A DNA stretch of 64,000 nt from Polytrichum commune (lineage: Eukaryota; Streptophyta; Polytrichopsida; Polytrichales; Polytrichaceae), in the NCBI GenBank assembly GCA_950295325.1, contig OX485804.1:27900001-27964000 (forward strand), written 5' to 3'. A model generated the notes under the pieces. The model ran no database searches, had not been told where the DNA came from, and saw nothing but the letters and a program-made list of their open reading frames with translations. Positions 50,801-62,140 of this stretch are shown here, piece by piece (positions within the stretch are counted from its first letter, which is position 1; the number at the start of each line of letters is the position of its first letter). A program made the translations under genes and the position numbers.

Positions 50801-51238
50801 CGAGGGTGGTGGTGGGCGCCCAACAATTTGAGTACAGGTAGCGGTGAGGTGGGGTATTGGGTGCTTACTATAGCAGGGTGACACGTATCCATTACCAGAC
50901 GTAGTGGTCGGGCTGCGATGGAGTCATCAATCCCAGGTGATAATGTGCCTCCTCATATCCAATCAAGAATAGACATGCCAGCACAATTGATCAGCCTACC
51001 TGACCGATTCAGGGCGCGGGCTCAGTAGTGTCCAAACAGCTGTTTTCGTGGACTCCAATAATTTCCGTCGTCGAAACGTTGCATTGGGCCCGTATTCTAC
51101 AGCGCTGCTGTCCCAAACAGCTGCCATATCCATCCCTGGGAACTTCTCATACAAGGGAAATTCAACAGAATCAAGCAGTGACAAGTCTTGGAAATAATGT
51201 TGTGTCCATGCTGGCAACAACTTGAACCAAACCGCCAT
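44841..51238 (-). CDS. Plant-type aspartic protease (pepsin family A1), eight exons, N-terminus possibly incomplete
   Basis: Endopeptidase of family A1, most like plant nucellin-type proteases. Exons are 51238-51000, 50057-49901, 49651-49413, 47735-47448, 46936-46768, 45878-45666, 45402-45327 and 44923-44841. All are GT-AG and all phases close, giving 487 residues. The exon 2 donor and exon 6 acceptor are weak and least certain. Key parts: first catalytic motif D100-TGSSLTW; flap-type YQDG (about 180-183); FTFGCGYEQ (209-217); DGLAGFGRRASSLPTQL then GHCL; second catalytic motif FDCGAAMTWL (D345), where the usual Ser/Thr after Asp is Cys; FHKFFETLSF and EIPPDNYLYY; and the final VVDNENDRIGW. 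Introns contain pieces of family W and a 470-bp tandem duplication. The frame stays open upstream of the chosen Met and adds a hydrophobic stretch (separate entry), so the true start may lie in an upstream exon. The Cys at 346 may alter activity. Confidence 0.85.
45063..45220. repeat. Family W fragment in the last protease intron
   Basis: Boxes 'cctcccaattgcattgtgttcacta', 'gtagtccaatctcgtttgaacatgcgtg' and 'tgatcctcacc' match other reverse copies. A second fragment sits in intron 5 at about 46515-46680, and an end fragment at about 47075-47115 in intron 4. Confidence 0.55.
50041..50977. repeat. Tandem duplication of about 470 bp across the intron 1/exon 2 border of the protease gene
   Basis: Copies 50041-50514 and 50518-50977 align along their length ('cccatcacccaccaccatca', 'tgttctacatgactctactttt', 'gattctcaagtca', 'cctcatat..aatcaggattagacatg'). 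The first copy includes the acceptor and first 17 bases of exon 2. The second carries a mutated counterpart (minus strand 'gatgtag' then 'cttatacaat'), a decoy acceptor upstream of the real one. By eye the copies are roughly 75-80 percent identical. Confidence 0.85.
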
Positions 51239-51349
51239 TGTAAACCCTACTGCAACAAATACACAGAAGGATCGAAGAACTCTTGTGCGCGTCTTGCTTT
51301 TTAGTTCAAGACGGCTATTGTGCTCTGAAGTCGTCCCTCCTTGTGTGCC
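51239..51349 (-). other. Probable upstream coding extension of the protease: basic patch and signal-anchor
   Basis: The frame of the protease exon continues upstream without a stop for 37 codons, up to a TAG at 51352-51350 that doubles as a possible acceptor ('gtgaatgtag'). It reads a basic patch (LKSKTRTRVLR is close to the actual ELKSKTRTRVLRS) followed by FCVFVAVGFT, which runs on into MAVWFKLLPAW. This makes a hydrophobic stretch of about 20 residues, typical of a type II signal anchor. There is no ATG in it, so an upstream exon would be needed. The alternative is that a strong acceptor at about 51250 ('tatttgttgcag') makes this stretch intron and M51238 the start. Confidence 0.45.
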
Positions 51350-51903
51350 CTACATTCACCCAAACCCACAAGATAGATACATAGGTAAATAAATAATAGA
51401 TAAATATAAATGCCAACTTTCTGAGGGAGGGTAGCGAGCATAAATGAAGAGCCACTTCACCCACGAGCTACTACCACCTTCAGGGGAGGGCTAAACCCAT
51501 TTCATACAAGGTCAGTGGACCTCATATGATGATAAGTCTTTGTAACTGGACACATATATTTGTGTGATATATGATAAGGTTTTTTTTTTTTGTAATGGAC
51601 TCGAAAAGACATGTGTTATGATCAAATCAGACTATGTGCTCAAAATATAGACACCATTCCAGGTTTAATTGTGAACACGACTGGGGAGGGTCTATGCGAT
51701 TGCTTCAAGAGAAACAAAAACTACACTTTCACCTCCTACCATTTTTGCATCTCAACATCGATTCTGGAACCCGAAACGACAATTTGTGTGATTCTCAATT
51801 GCTAACGAGATGAGACAACTCCTGATTCGATCCAACAGTCAGACTTGTCTGTGGAGTTGGAGGTGCTGACACAAGGGCCACATATCTTGAGGAATATGTT
51901 TCG

Positions 51904-52096
51904 GTGATGAATGATCCACAAAACATCCCAGAAGTGGTTGTCAGTGATGATCAATTATGCACCAAAACATCTGAGAAGTGAATTTTTAGTGATCAACAAT
52001 TACACACCAAAACATCTGAGAAGTGGTTATTGGTAGTGATCAATTATGCACCAAAAAAATCTCAGAAGCAGTTATTGGTGGTGATCAATTACGCAG
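51904..52096. repeat. Short tandem array, unit 40-47 bp, about 4.5 copies
   Basis: Units start at 'gtgatgaatgat', 'gtgatgatcaatta', 'gtgatcaacaatta', 'gtgatcaattatg' and 'gtgatcaattacg' (51904, 51944, 51989, 52036, 52081). Each continues 'caccaaaacatctgagaagtg'-like, with substitutions. Confidence 0.8.
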
Positions 52097-52229
52097 CACA
52101 TGTGGAACGCCATTGCGAATCTTTCAGACAAAAAAAATATTTTAAATTTGAGCGGTCGGTGCAATCACCAAAATTTTCAAGCCATAAGGTATGTGGGTGT
52201 TTTTCGGTTACTTTTCTTCATTTGACACC

Positions 52230-52400
52230 TATATTTGATGGGTGTGTGGTTAAGCAAGGATCAAAGAACAAACAACATAAAGACACATGTTTAAAAGAGT
52301 TTGGACTTCATCTTCAAATTTTATTAATTACTCCACTCGATAGTGAAACACAATTGGGAGGACCTATGTATTTAGTTAAGGAAACCAACAAACATGGACT
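52230..52400. repeat. Family W internal fragment
   Basis: Forward order 'gacacctatatttgatgggtgtgtggtt', 'aaagacacatgtttaaaagag', 'cactcgatagtgaaacacaattgggagg'. Nearly the same text recurs at 57300-57490. Confidence 0.55.
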
Positions 52401-54045
52401 TCCGAAAACCATAACTAGATAAGGGGAGGTCCGAATTTCAATCCGATTTTTGTTGATGTTTCATCATACATTTGCTAACGGAACACAAACTTCAAGACCG
52501 AAAGCTGATTAATAGAAGATGGAGAACAAGAAAAATGAGCCACTCAACACCCGCATGCCTTGTGTATCCTGTTTTTTTAACAGAGAAGTGTGTGGCTTAC
52601 CTCGTGTGATGGACTACTAGAGAAGAGAGTTTTCTTGGCCCTCTTCATCCCCTCACCCTCTGATTCTCAATAATTCTTCAGGACAAATGACGATGAATTG
52701 AGCTTTTTGGAACCCACCAACCATCCTGTACCAAGCAGAGTGCAGACAAGATCTTGTCCATTGCTTCTGTTGCAATTCCAAATCATCCTGTCATCAACAA
52801 TGAAAATACTGTTAGAAATATGGAATTGATTCAACAACTTCTGTGACCATGTAGAGGGAACCCTAAATTAGACTGCATCAAACAATGTCTATGCATGTCA
52901 AAACGATCTCGAAGGAGACCTATGGATCTGATCATCATTTAATGTCGAATCAGTGTTGAAACATATTTTTCAGGGTTTATTGCCTTTCCAGTGCTTCACT
53001 CAACATTGATTCAATCCATAATTCTTCCTTTTAGGTCTTGCAACTAGGAAATATAAAGAACTCGAAGATTGAATTTGCAACCCTATACTTGGTGGGCATT
53101 CATTCAATGTCGTAGTGTGATGTGATTGAATCAATGTGAAATTGGTGTTGGTGATATTTGAATGTAGAGATTTGTGATGTGAGGATGTAAAAAACTCTCT
53201 TGTTTTCAGTATTCGAAGATGGGTTTTGAGTCATGTGAGTCACGTAAGGCTAGTCAACTTGAAATGGCGACCGATGGGTAATTGATGATATTGTTTCTGC
53301 TTGGTTTTGATTTGGGACTACCATTTAAAGTGGGTCAACCCAACATTTGAAGAAGATCATTCGCTGGTGACCAACTTGAAATGGTCACCCTTAGCTAAAA
53401 ACAAGAAAAAAAATCAAAACTTGTGTAGCCATACGCGTGGCCATCATGCATGCATTCACAAACAACTCCAAGAATCTGGAGAAGTCTGTTGACGGTGTGA
53501 CTCGTCTCATGCATTCTCCACCTTTTCTCAACACATTTATCTAGTAATCGAGGGATGATTAGGGCTCTATAAATGTTCCATCGATTTGTATCATTGCAAA
53601 AACTTCCCTATGGAAGTCACATTCATTTTGTAGTCAAGGGATGATGAGAATTTAGGGTTTCATAGATGTTCCATCAAGTTGTATCGTTGCAAAAGCTTAA
53701 CTATGGGTGTCACATGTTCCAATGGCTGGAGACATTTGCATTCACAAAATTCTGATAGCTTCAATGCTGACAATTCCATTACACCATTCTCATCAGATGT
53801 TTGAAGATAGCTACTCAATAGCGTCACATACTTTAGAAAGAAGCAGAGAGGAAACAGAAACAGAAACAGAAACAGAAACTGAACAAAGTGTAAATTGGAA
53901 ATATTTTTGCTGATTGTTTAGCAGTTCAATCAGCTGATGAATGGACACTCACCTGCAAAGTGACACAAATTGCCAACAGAAAAATGGATTCTCAACTTTG
54001 AAATCCCAAGTTCTCAACCACACAAGTGGCACTGAAAAGGACACT

Positions 54046-54405
54046 GTTAGCTCTGCACCCACTTCTTGTAAGATATGAAACGCGCAATTAGTGCAAGATG
54101 ATTAGCAAATCCAAATCGTGGCCATAGCCATTTTCCTGTACTTTTGGAGCTCATATGAATATCTTTTGATCGTGGTCAAAGTGAAGATTCTCTATCTTTT
54201 TTAATGATCATATAGGTCCCTCCCTTATGTTGACTATTGACCCTGGAATGGTTAACCAATTTTGACAATGCAGTCCAATCTCTTTTAAACACATGTCTTT
54301 TTGGTGTCCGTTCTTAGATCCACAACCAATCACACACCACTCTGACATAGTTGTCCGTTTAAAATGACTACTCAAATTATGCCTACTCACCTTACGTTAA
54401 GGTCG
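54046..54405. repeat. 370-bp dispersed repeat (family W), forward copy
   Basis: Begins 'tctgcacccacttcttgtaagatatgaaa' and passes 'gatgattagcaaatccaaatc', 'ggagctcatatgaatatc' and 'gcagtccaatctcttttaaacacatgtc'. It ends near 'tgcctactcaccttacgttaagg'. This looks like one of the more complete copies. Confidence 0.6.
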
Positions 54406-56719
54406 AGGCATCCATAGTCAACCAGGTCCTTGTAATTGCTCACTAGGGTCATGTAATGCCAACATGGATGAGATCTATGCTTTTTAAGTGAACAGAGTTA
54501 AGGTTTATGTGGTGGCAACTTTTGATTGATTGCCCTAATAAGAGTTTTGACAATTGTTGCAGCCAAGCATTAGCATTTAGATGAGTGGTTCATGGGGTAA
54601 CCTATAGATCAACTATGTGTTACCCTAACTATACCGCTTTGAGATTTGTAGCAATTTCCATATTCATTATTTTTTATTATTTTTTGCATTCACCTTAGAA
54701 TTTGTTTCTATTCTCAAGATTATTAATTACCTACTATTACTTCTCCTAAATAGATGCAAAGTCTCTTATTTTATTAGTTATAGTTGCCTCAACCTTACAT
54801 GTTGCACATCCAAATGGAGAGCCCTACTAGTACTTTCCCTATGTTATTGTGTCCATGCAATGAACAATTTATCCACAACCTTTAAGTTTTGTCCATGAAA
54901 ATACCAATTCAGCTTCATAAGTAATGCAAGTGGTGGATGTATAGATGTTACCACAACTCATCATCCATTTTCCTCTCTCTAGTTATGTAGTCCATAGTAG
55001 CTCAATGTTTTTAGTCAATGGCACATGTTTTATTGATTATTTCATAGAAGATTATTCTTTCATGTAAGGATCCAATATCTATAATGATTTTTTTTCATAA
55101 TTTAAATTGATCACTTCAAGGTCATTTGAAAACTACAAAGTGAATAATTTAAATGGTCACTGATAAGGTGAGACATTTCAATGTTAGAGTTTGATGTACC
55201 AATGTTTGGATACAATACACTTGTTTATTTTTATCAACCCACGTTAATATTTTATTCATGCCAAATATCATAACGAAAGTAGCATTATTTTTGGTGATCG
55301 TTACAAAGACATAAGTCATTTCAAATCAACATGCAAGCTTGTAAATCATATAGCATGTGGTCTTAAGGCATCACTGCTATACATATCACCTCATACGACA
55401 ATAATTATCTAGTGGATACAAAGGCTCTGCAATGAAACATGGTCCACCACTAGTCAATTTTTCCCGGCATTACATACTAAGATTTTATTGTTTAAGATAT
55501 GTACTCACAAATGCTTTAAGTACAAAATAATTATATTCAAATAGGTAGGTCTAGATTTATGTAATTTAGGTTCTTGCTATGAGTTAAAACACCAAAACCC
55601 AAATACTAAGTCTCAAGGACGATTGGTTTATTTTTTGTAAGGATTAATATCACATTGGTTTAATGAATATAACAATCTAGGGTTATTTCACGCTAATTCT
55701 CACTAGCATTGTGGCTCGTTGCGTTGCATCTTGGATTATTTTATGCCAATAGGACGTGAATTCATTGTATATGCTAATGTATATTATTTTAAAATATAGT
55801 GGAAACAACTATGAGGTAGGTGTTAACCAAGTTTGAATAGCATGCATCACGTGTCAATTATATTAACGGGAATTCTGAATGTCATAATTATCAAGTTAAC
55901 TTATCCAAGATGACCATTGAACACCTTTCTCAAATGACATTAACCTCAGTACCAACGGTTTCATAATGACTTGTGGTGGTTTGCATTGCACACGACCCTG
56001 CCCAACCTCATCAACTTGCCTCAACCTCCCCCAAAATAATATAGATCTTACATTTTTTCATTGTAATTTTCATTTTTTTCCCTCTTCAAGTTCATTCATG
56101 CTTCTTTCAATCATGTATGAATTTGTTTAATTCAAAGACTCCTAAAAGTTTAATGACATGCTTCTAAGGTTGTTGTGAAGCTCTTTTAGCTTGGGTAATA
56201 GTCTTTGATTGACAATAGTCTTTGTCACATGTGGCTATAGTCTTCCAATAGATTTTCATCCCATTTGGGTTAGTATCTTATTTGTTAATTAAAATAATAA
56301 TTCAATGCCATCAATCATAAACCAAAATGCATTGCTAGAAATTTAAATCATTCTTTTAATTTTCATTCTATTATTGATATGAAGTTATCTTGTTCATAAA
56401 TCATCATGCACATATAAGCATCTTAGGTTGAAATCCCTGCAAACAACCAAGGCAAAACTACATATAGATAGGCCAAATGCATGGTTAGCATAAGACTCAA
56501 CTAGCCTAATACTCATCATATCATTGAACATTCACTTAAAACATGTACACTTAAAACAAATAGTGAGAAGTTAAGACTTCAAATATAAATCCTGAAACGA
56601 CCACTTGCATGATTCATCCCAAATGATGTATAATTCAAACAATTCCTAGTCTGAGCCAATGATCAAATTTGTCATATGGTGATAGAAATGCCCACAATAG
56701 GACCACCTAAGGTAAGCAT
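54406..56719. other. Gene-free AT-rich stretch
   Basis: No frames or repeats recognised. Very AT-rich with many short T-runs. Confidence 0.3.
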
Positions 56720-57070
56720 ATTTAATCCATTTAGTCATCTTAAATGAACACATGTATTTGAGTGGTGTGCAAACAAGTGTGAATATAAGAACCCAACCAA
56801 ATAAACATGTGTTTAAAAGAAGTTGGACTATGTGCTCAAAATATGTGAATCATTATAGAATCATCAGTCAATATAAGTGAGAAGACCTATATGATCATTC
56901 AATGAGGAAGAAAATCCTCATTTTCATAGTAAATAAATGATTAGATATTCATATGAACTACAAAAATAAGGAGAAAATGGGTAAGGGCATGATTTGGATT
57001 TGTTATTCATCTTGCTCTAAATTGCATGTTTTACATTCAACGAGAAGTGGGTGTAGGGCTAAAATTGCTC
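56720..57070. repeat. 370-bp dispersed repeat (family W), reverse copy
   Basis: Runs from 'gtaagcatatttaatcc' through 'atttgagtggtgtgcaa', 'gtttaaaagaagttggactatgtgctc' and 'atattcatatgaacta' to 'tttacattcaacgagaagtgggtgtagggctaa'. A further internal fragment follows at 57300-57490. Confidence 0.6.
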
Positions 57071-58039
57071 ATTCAAAACCATACTTATCTTACTCTAATT
57101 ACCAATGAGCTAGTTCGTTTCGTTTTTCTCTTCAAAAACAAAATCAAAACTTTGGCAATTCTTTGAATCATACCTATTTTATGTATAAAAAGAAAAAAGA
57201 TCTTAACAAAACATTGTTATGATTCGGTGATTAAAGATCAATAAATTAAAGAAGTTAAGGAATGGATCATACTACATAATGTATGCAGTGTTATTTAGTT
57301 TTTTTTAATAGGACACCTACATTTGATTGGTTTGTGGTTTGGTGAGGATCAAAGAACAAACATGTCATAAAGACACATGTTTAAAAGAGATTGGGCTACA
57401 TCCTCAAAATTTATCAACTTTTCTACACTCAATAGTGAACACACTTGGGAAGACCTGTATATTCAGTTAAAGACTCAACAAACAAGCAATTCTAACACCA
57501 CATCCAAATAGAGGGAGGCCAAATTTCTAATCCAATTTGTTGATGCTTCACCATACACACGGGTAGATCACTCCATTGTCAAGTTGAACACCACGTGCGA
57601 CCAAAAAAAATCTTCTTTTGGTAAGTTGCACCACCAAAATGGGTCAAAATTTTATCAATTTTTTTTCATAAGTAGATATACACAGTACCTATGACATAGT
57701 CAAAAGTGGTAACTAAATTTGATGATTTGTTTTTTTCATAAAACATACCATTTCTAACTAGAATGACACAGAATTGAACTAAAACAATTACTAAAAAAAA
57801 TAAAGATGACTAAAAATTTCAAAAAAGTATAAAAAAGATACTATCAATGGTTATGTATATGTAGAAAAAATATCATAAATTTTAAAATTATATATGGCAT
57901 GTAATATAGGGGTAGCAAACTTTGTCCGCACGTGGTGTCAACTTGACAATGAAGTGACCTCCCCGTGACCATACATTTTCTTACACAACATACGTTGCAT
58001 TTGTGTAAGTTAGATGGGTCTCGAATGGTTACCTTTTCC

Positions 58040-58395
58040 ACCTAGCCCGCTTTCCCTAGGATATGAAATATGCTATTAGTTTGAGATAGTTAGCAAATCA
58101 AAATTTAGGTCGTAGCCAGTTTCCTCATAGTTTTTTGGAGCTCCTATGAATATCTTATTCATTATGAAGTGAAGATTCTCGTTCTCATTGAATGGTCATA
58201 TTGGTCCCCCTCCTAATTATGTTGATTAATGAAGCTAGAATGGTTATCATGTTTTGAATATGTAGTCCAATCTCTTTTTTAAAAATGTCTTTTCAACATT
58301 CATTCAAGGATCCACACCTAACTACATACCACTCAAGTGTAGGTGTCCAATTGAGATATGTAACTAAATTAGGCAAGTCTACCTTTAACTTATTG
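58040..58395. repeat. 370-bp dispersed repeat (family W), forward copy
   Basis: Starts 'agcccgctttccctaggatatgaaat', continues 'ggagctcctatgaatatc', 'gtagtccaatctcttttttaaaaatgtc' and 'accactcaagtgtaggtgtccaattgag', and ends near 'aggcaagtctacctttaact'. With the reverse copy at 56.72 kb it makes another inverted pair. Confidence 0.6.
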
Positions 58396-58399
58396 GAGA

Positions 58400-59125
58400 G
58401 CATGAAAACTAGAACCCAAATAAGTAGTGTGTTTCTTACTAGGGGCAAAGCCATGATTTTGACCGTGGGGGGGGGGGGTGGCTGACCTCATAATATGGAA
58501 ATATCTGATGTATATTTTATTTTCGAATTTCAATAGGTGGTTGAATTTGATTATATATTGAGAGATTTGGACTCATCGAGATGACATTCACCTTAACCTT
58601 ACTTAAGTATCCACCTTAACCTTACATAGTGTGGCTCTTGTTTGTCTTTGCATAGTGCATGTATCTGGTCTTTTGTACGTATTTGCACTTTGACATGTGT
58701 GAGAAGAGTGTTAGAAATGGCACCAAAACAACGACGGGTTGGTTTTGCTTTCATCCCTACTAGCAAGGAGGAGAGGGAGATGGATATAGAAAGAGAGCTT
58801 GCCGCTTTGAGTGAGCAGGGCGCCAAGCCATTAACACAACAACACACAACCTCGTGTGGCGCGTTGACGTGGTTGGAGCTTAGAGGAGTTCAAAATTTCC
58901 ATTAATCGATTTTTTTCCTACTATAAATTTTCACCTATTCATTTGATTGGGTTCAAAATCTCCGATTTTTTTTTTTTTTTTTTTCATTCTTTTCAAAATT
59001 CGGGAACTGTTCTTGCACAAACCGGCTATGGTGCTACGGTATTCTAATACCCAGGCCATTTAAGTAGCATTTACCACCTTAGTGGCCGAGTTGGCTCACA
59101 TTTCTTCGCGTTCACACTGGGCCAC
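58400..59125. other. Stretch with an unassigned 87-codon ORF
   Basis: Includes a G-run at about 58467-58477 and a T-run of about 19 at 58966-58984. The plus-strand frame 58642-58905 contains a mixed, protein-like segment from an internal Met (MAPKQRRVGFAFIP, then a Glu-rich helix-like stretch), but it matches no family I know and has no flanking gene structure. Confidence 0.25.
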
Positions 59126-59134
59126 AACAAGTTG

Positions 59135-60494
59135 GGCTAGGGTGAACCAACACCTACACTCGTACCTTCGGGGGATGAAGGCCTCGCGGATGACACTGAA
59201 AACGTCATCCTTCTTTATGGGAAAGCCCCCCGACATTTTTCTGCACCCGACCGAAAACTGCTGCTTGCCCGCCCGATTTCGAAAAAACTAGTGTACTTGC
59301 ATTTTTGAAGGCTACTTGTCCACAAATCCCATATTGAGTGCACTTCATTTTCAAGGTCTCCAATCCAATATATATGTTCACTTCCATTGAGTAAATAAGC
59401 AATTGACTAGATTTCATTTTCAAAGTGAAACTGTCAATAAAACATGCAATTAACTTGGAAGTCAAAAACATTACAAAATCCTCATTAATACTGAGGTTAT
59501 AATTTTTGTCACCTACAATTGAAAGGGACCTTGTCATTCTAAAATGAAACTAAAATTCATGATTTATTTATTTTATTTTAAATATTTTAATATAATATAG
59601 TTAATACCTTCTACTATCACAAAGTTTCCATATGCATTTAAACTAGTTAAGTAAGATTGAATGCAACTAAGTCTAATATATTTTGATTAATCCTAATTAA
59701 ACCCAATTAAATCAGAAAATATGCTTACCAAATTAATTATGCCTAATTAATCGTAAATTATATTTACTGGAGTTAATTCCATTTAAATCATGACTAATTC
59801 TAGTAAGTACATTTTATAATTAATTAGGGTTAATTAATTTGGTACGCATATTTTCTGATTTAATTGGGCTTGAATACGATTCATTAGGATTATCCAGAAA
59901 TTATTAGACTTAGTTGCATTCAATCTTACTTTACTAGTTTAAATGCGTATGAAAACTTTGTGATTGTAGAAGGTATTAAATATATAATATTATATAATAT
60001 TATATAATATTAAAAAAATATTACACTAGAATACATTATATTATATTAAAATTAGAATAAATAAATCATGAATTTTAGTTTCATTTTAGAATGACAAGGT
60101 CCCTTTCAATTGTAAGTGACAAAAATTATAACCTCAGTATTAATGAGGATTTTGTAATGTTTTTGACTTCCAAGTTCATTGCATGCTTTATTGACGGTTT
60201 CGCTTTGAAAATGAAATCTAGTCAATTGCTTATTTACTCAATGGAAGTGAACATATATATTGGATTGGAGACCTTGAAAATGAAGTGCACTCAATATGGG
60301 ATTTGTGGACAAGTAGCCTTCAAAAATGCAAGTACACTAGTTTTTTCAAAATCGGGCGGGCGGGCAGCAGTTTTCGGTCGGGTGCAGAAAAAATGTTGGG
60401 GGGCTTTCCCATAAAGAAGGATGACGTTTTCAGTGTCATCCGCGAGGCCTTCATCCCCCGAAGGTACGAGTGTAGGTGGTGGTTCACCCTAGCC
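59135..60494. mobile_element. Fold-back Mutator-like MITE, 1,360 bp, with long inverted arms
   Basis: Begins GGCTAGGGTGAACC and ends GGTTCACCCTAGCC, with a perfect 9-bp target duplication AACAAGTTG at 59126-59134 and 60495-60503. Long inverted ends plus a 9-bp duplication are the mark of Mutator-like elements. The arms pair for roughly 600-660 bp each around a centre near 59.81 kb. The outer 450 bp are nearly identical and the inner part is AT-rich with small insertions and deletions. Both arms keep the same open frame (minus strand 59537-59205, plus strand 60091-60414, 107-110 codons), but it matches no known family and is more likely a by-product of arm identity than a gene. No transposase. 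Confidence 0.9.
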
Positions 60495-60504
60495 AACAAG
60501 TTGG

Positions 60505-61839
60505 ACCTGGGAACTAGGGTTTCCCAACACAGTGATCCTCGTGCCTTGACAATTCCGAGCACTTGGATTCATGGTGGCCGCTTTCAAAACAGCATCTCCA
60601 ACTTTTTAGTACCAGCGTCAACCTCTTCTTATCCACACTGGGCCCATGATATAATAATGTGAAGATGATATACTAACTGTGGTGCTATGGGACAATAGGA
60701 ATTTGTTTGCATAATAACTTAAAGAGTGTAGGGCCAGTGTTGATCTGGCACATGGAGTCGGTAGATGATGGGTCTTTAAATGGTCACCTTTTTCCGGACT
60801 CCCTCACTTCTCCTTCACTACGGTATTGAACACATGATCGGTACCATGCATTGAAAATGGATCCCCATGCATCCACTTCCACAATGAACATCCATGTGGA
60901 AATCAATATTGCAATACCCATCACCTATTCATATGTGATGGACATGTCAAGATGCGAGGTTGATTTTTTTGATTTTTTGATTTTTTTTGATAAGTGCGCG
61001 AGTTAGCGTTCGAGTCAATGTCATTCTACACCATATTCATACTAGGCCGATTTTGCCTAGGTGTGAAGGTTTATGTATGATGTAAAGATGCAAATGTGTA
61101 TCGGAAACAAGATTACGGTCAAATGTCCATATATTGGTATCAAGAAATCATAACATCCTTGTCATAGATACTTGAATGATATATACACACACACCGGACC
61201 AACACCGGAATGTACCTCTCATGTATCTATTTTGAACTCATGCTCCCTACATGTTTGGATTGATTTATCTCTATTTGTGTTCCACTAGAATAATTTGGGG
61301 ACTTTGAAGTGGCTTCCGGTGTCAAATCAAATAAAACACGTAACCTCTAGGCTACATACTATTTGGAGCATGTTTTGGGTGGATGAAACAAATTTCTCTC
61401 GCTAATGCATGGAGCATGTGGGTAAGTATGAATTGTTGTTGTACAAATCTTCCTCAAGCTAGCCTTGGAGGTTGTTCTACTTTACTTGTTTACTTTAAGG
61501 TGTGTAGTTAATTATGGGGACTTCCAACCCTGCATATAATTTTGGTTGTTGGATCATATTGGAAATCGCCTCGTCTAATTAATTGTTGCGTATCACAAAC
61601 ATGGTCATTTCAATTTTCATAAGCGAGGGTGAGATGCAAAAGATATGAGGGTTTGAAGTAAAGATAACCTTCTTTCCAAGTGACTACATAGGCCCACCCA
61701 ATTGTGTTAACAATTGAACTTAGATTTGTGTCCATGTTTTGACAACATAGTCTAATTTCATTGGTACGGTTGGGCAGAAGTGGCTGCCCAACCTTTAAGG
61801 GTTAAGAAGAGTGACCCCATATGACCTAGACATGTTACT
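60505..61839. other. Gene-free stretch
   Basis: No recognised gene or element. A frame runs out of the fold-back element's right arm to 60662 but is not supported. A T-rich patch of TTTTTTGA repeats lies at 60964-60992. Confidence 0.3.
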
Positions 61840-62140
61840 ATTGCACATAAGGTAGACATGCCTAATTCAGTTACTTACCTCAATCGGACACCTACATTTG
61901 AGTGATATGTGCTTAGGTGTGACTCCAAAAATCAATATAAAAAAGACATGTGTTTATCAGAGATTGGACTACGTGCTCAAAATATGATAACCATTCTAAA
62001 CTCAATAATCAACATAATCGGGGGACTTGTATGACTACTTTATAAACACGAGAATCTTCCCTTATCGGTGATGACCTCGATTTGGATTTGCTAGCTATCT
62101 CGTAGCAATTGTGTGTTTCATATCGAAGGAGAAGTGGGCT
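61840..62140. repeat. 370-bp dispersed repeat (family W), reverse copy
   Basis: Boxes 'cataaggtagacatgcctaattcagttac', 'cggacacctacatttgagtg', 'agattggactacgtgctcaaaatatg' and 'tttcatatcgaaggagaagtgggctag' occur in the reverse order. Confidence 0.6.

Larger units (their letters stand above)
51360..54040. other. Upstream flank of the protease gene; no other gene recognised
   Basis: Holds a short tandem array (51904-52096), a family W internal fragment (52230-52400), another at 51615-51690, and a GAAACA hexamer repeat (53851-53880). The 130-codon plus-strand frame at 52030-52422 lies entirely in these repeats and is not considered a gene. If the protease has a further first exon, it should lie within the first kilobase here. 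Confidence 0.35.

Noticed and set aside
52030-52422. 130-codon ORF on the plus strand
   Set aside because: Made of the 45-bp tandem array and a family W fragment. The same text occurs elsewhere without the frame.
59205-60414. Two matching 107-110 codon ORFs as a gene pair
   Set aside because: They are the two arms of one fold-back element read on opposite strands. No known family and no gene structure.
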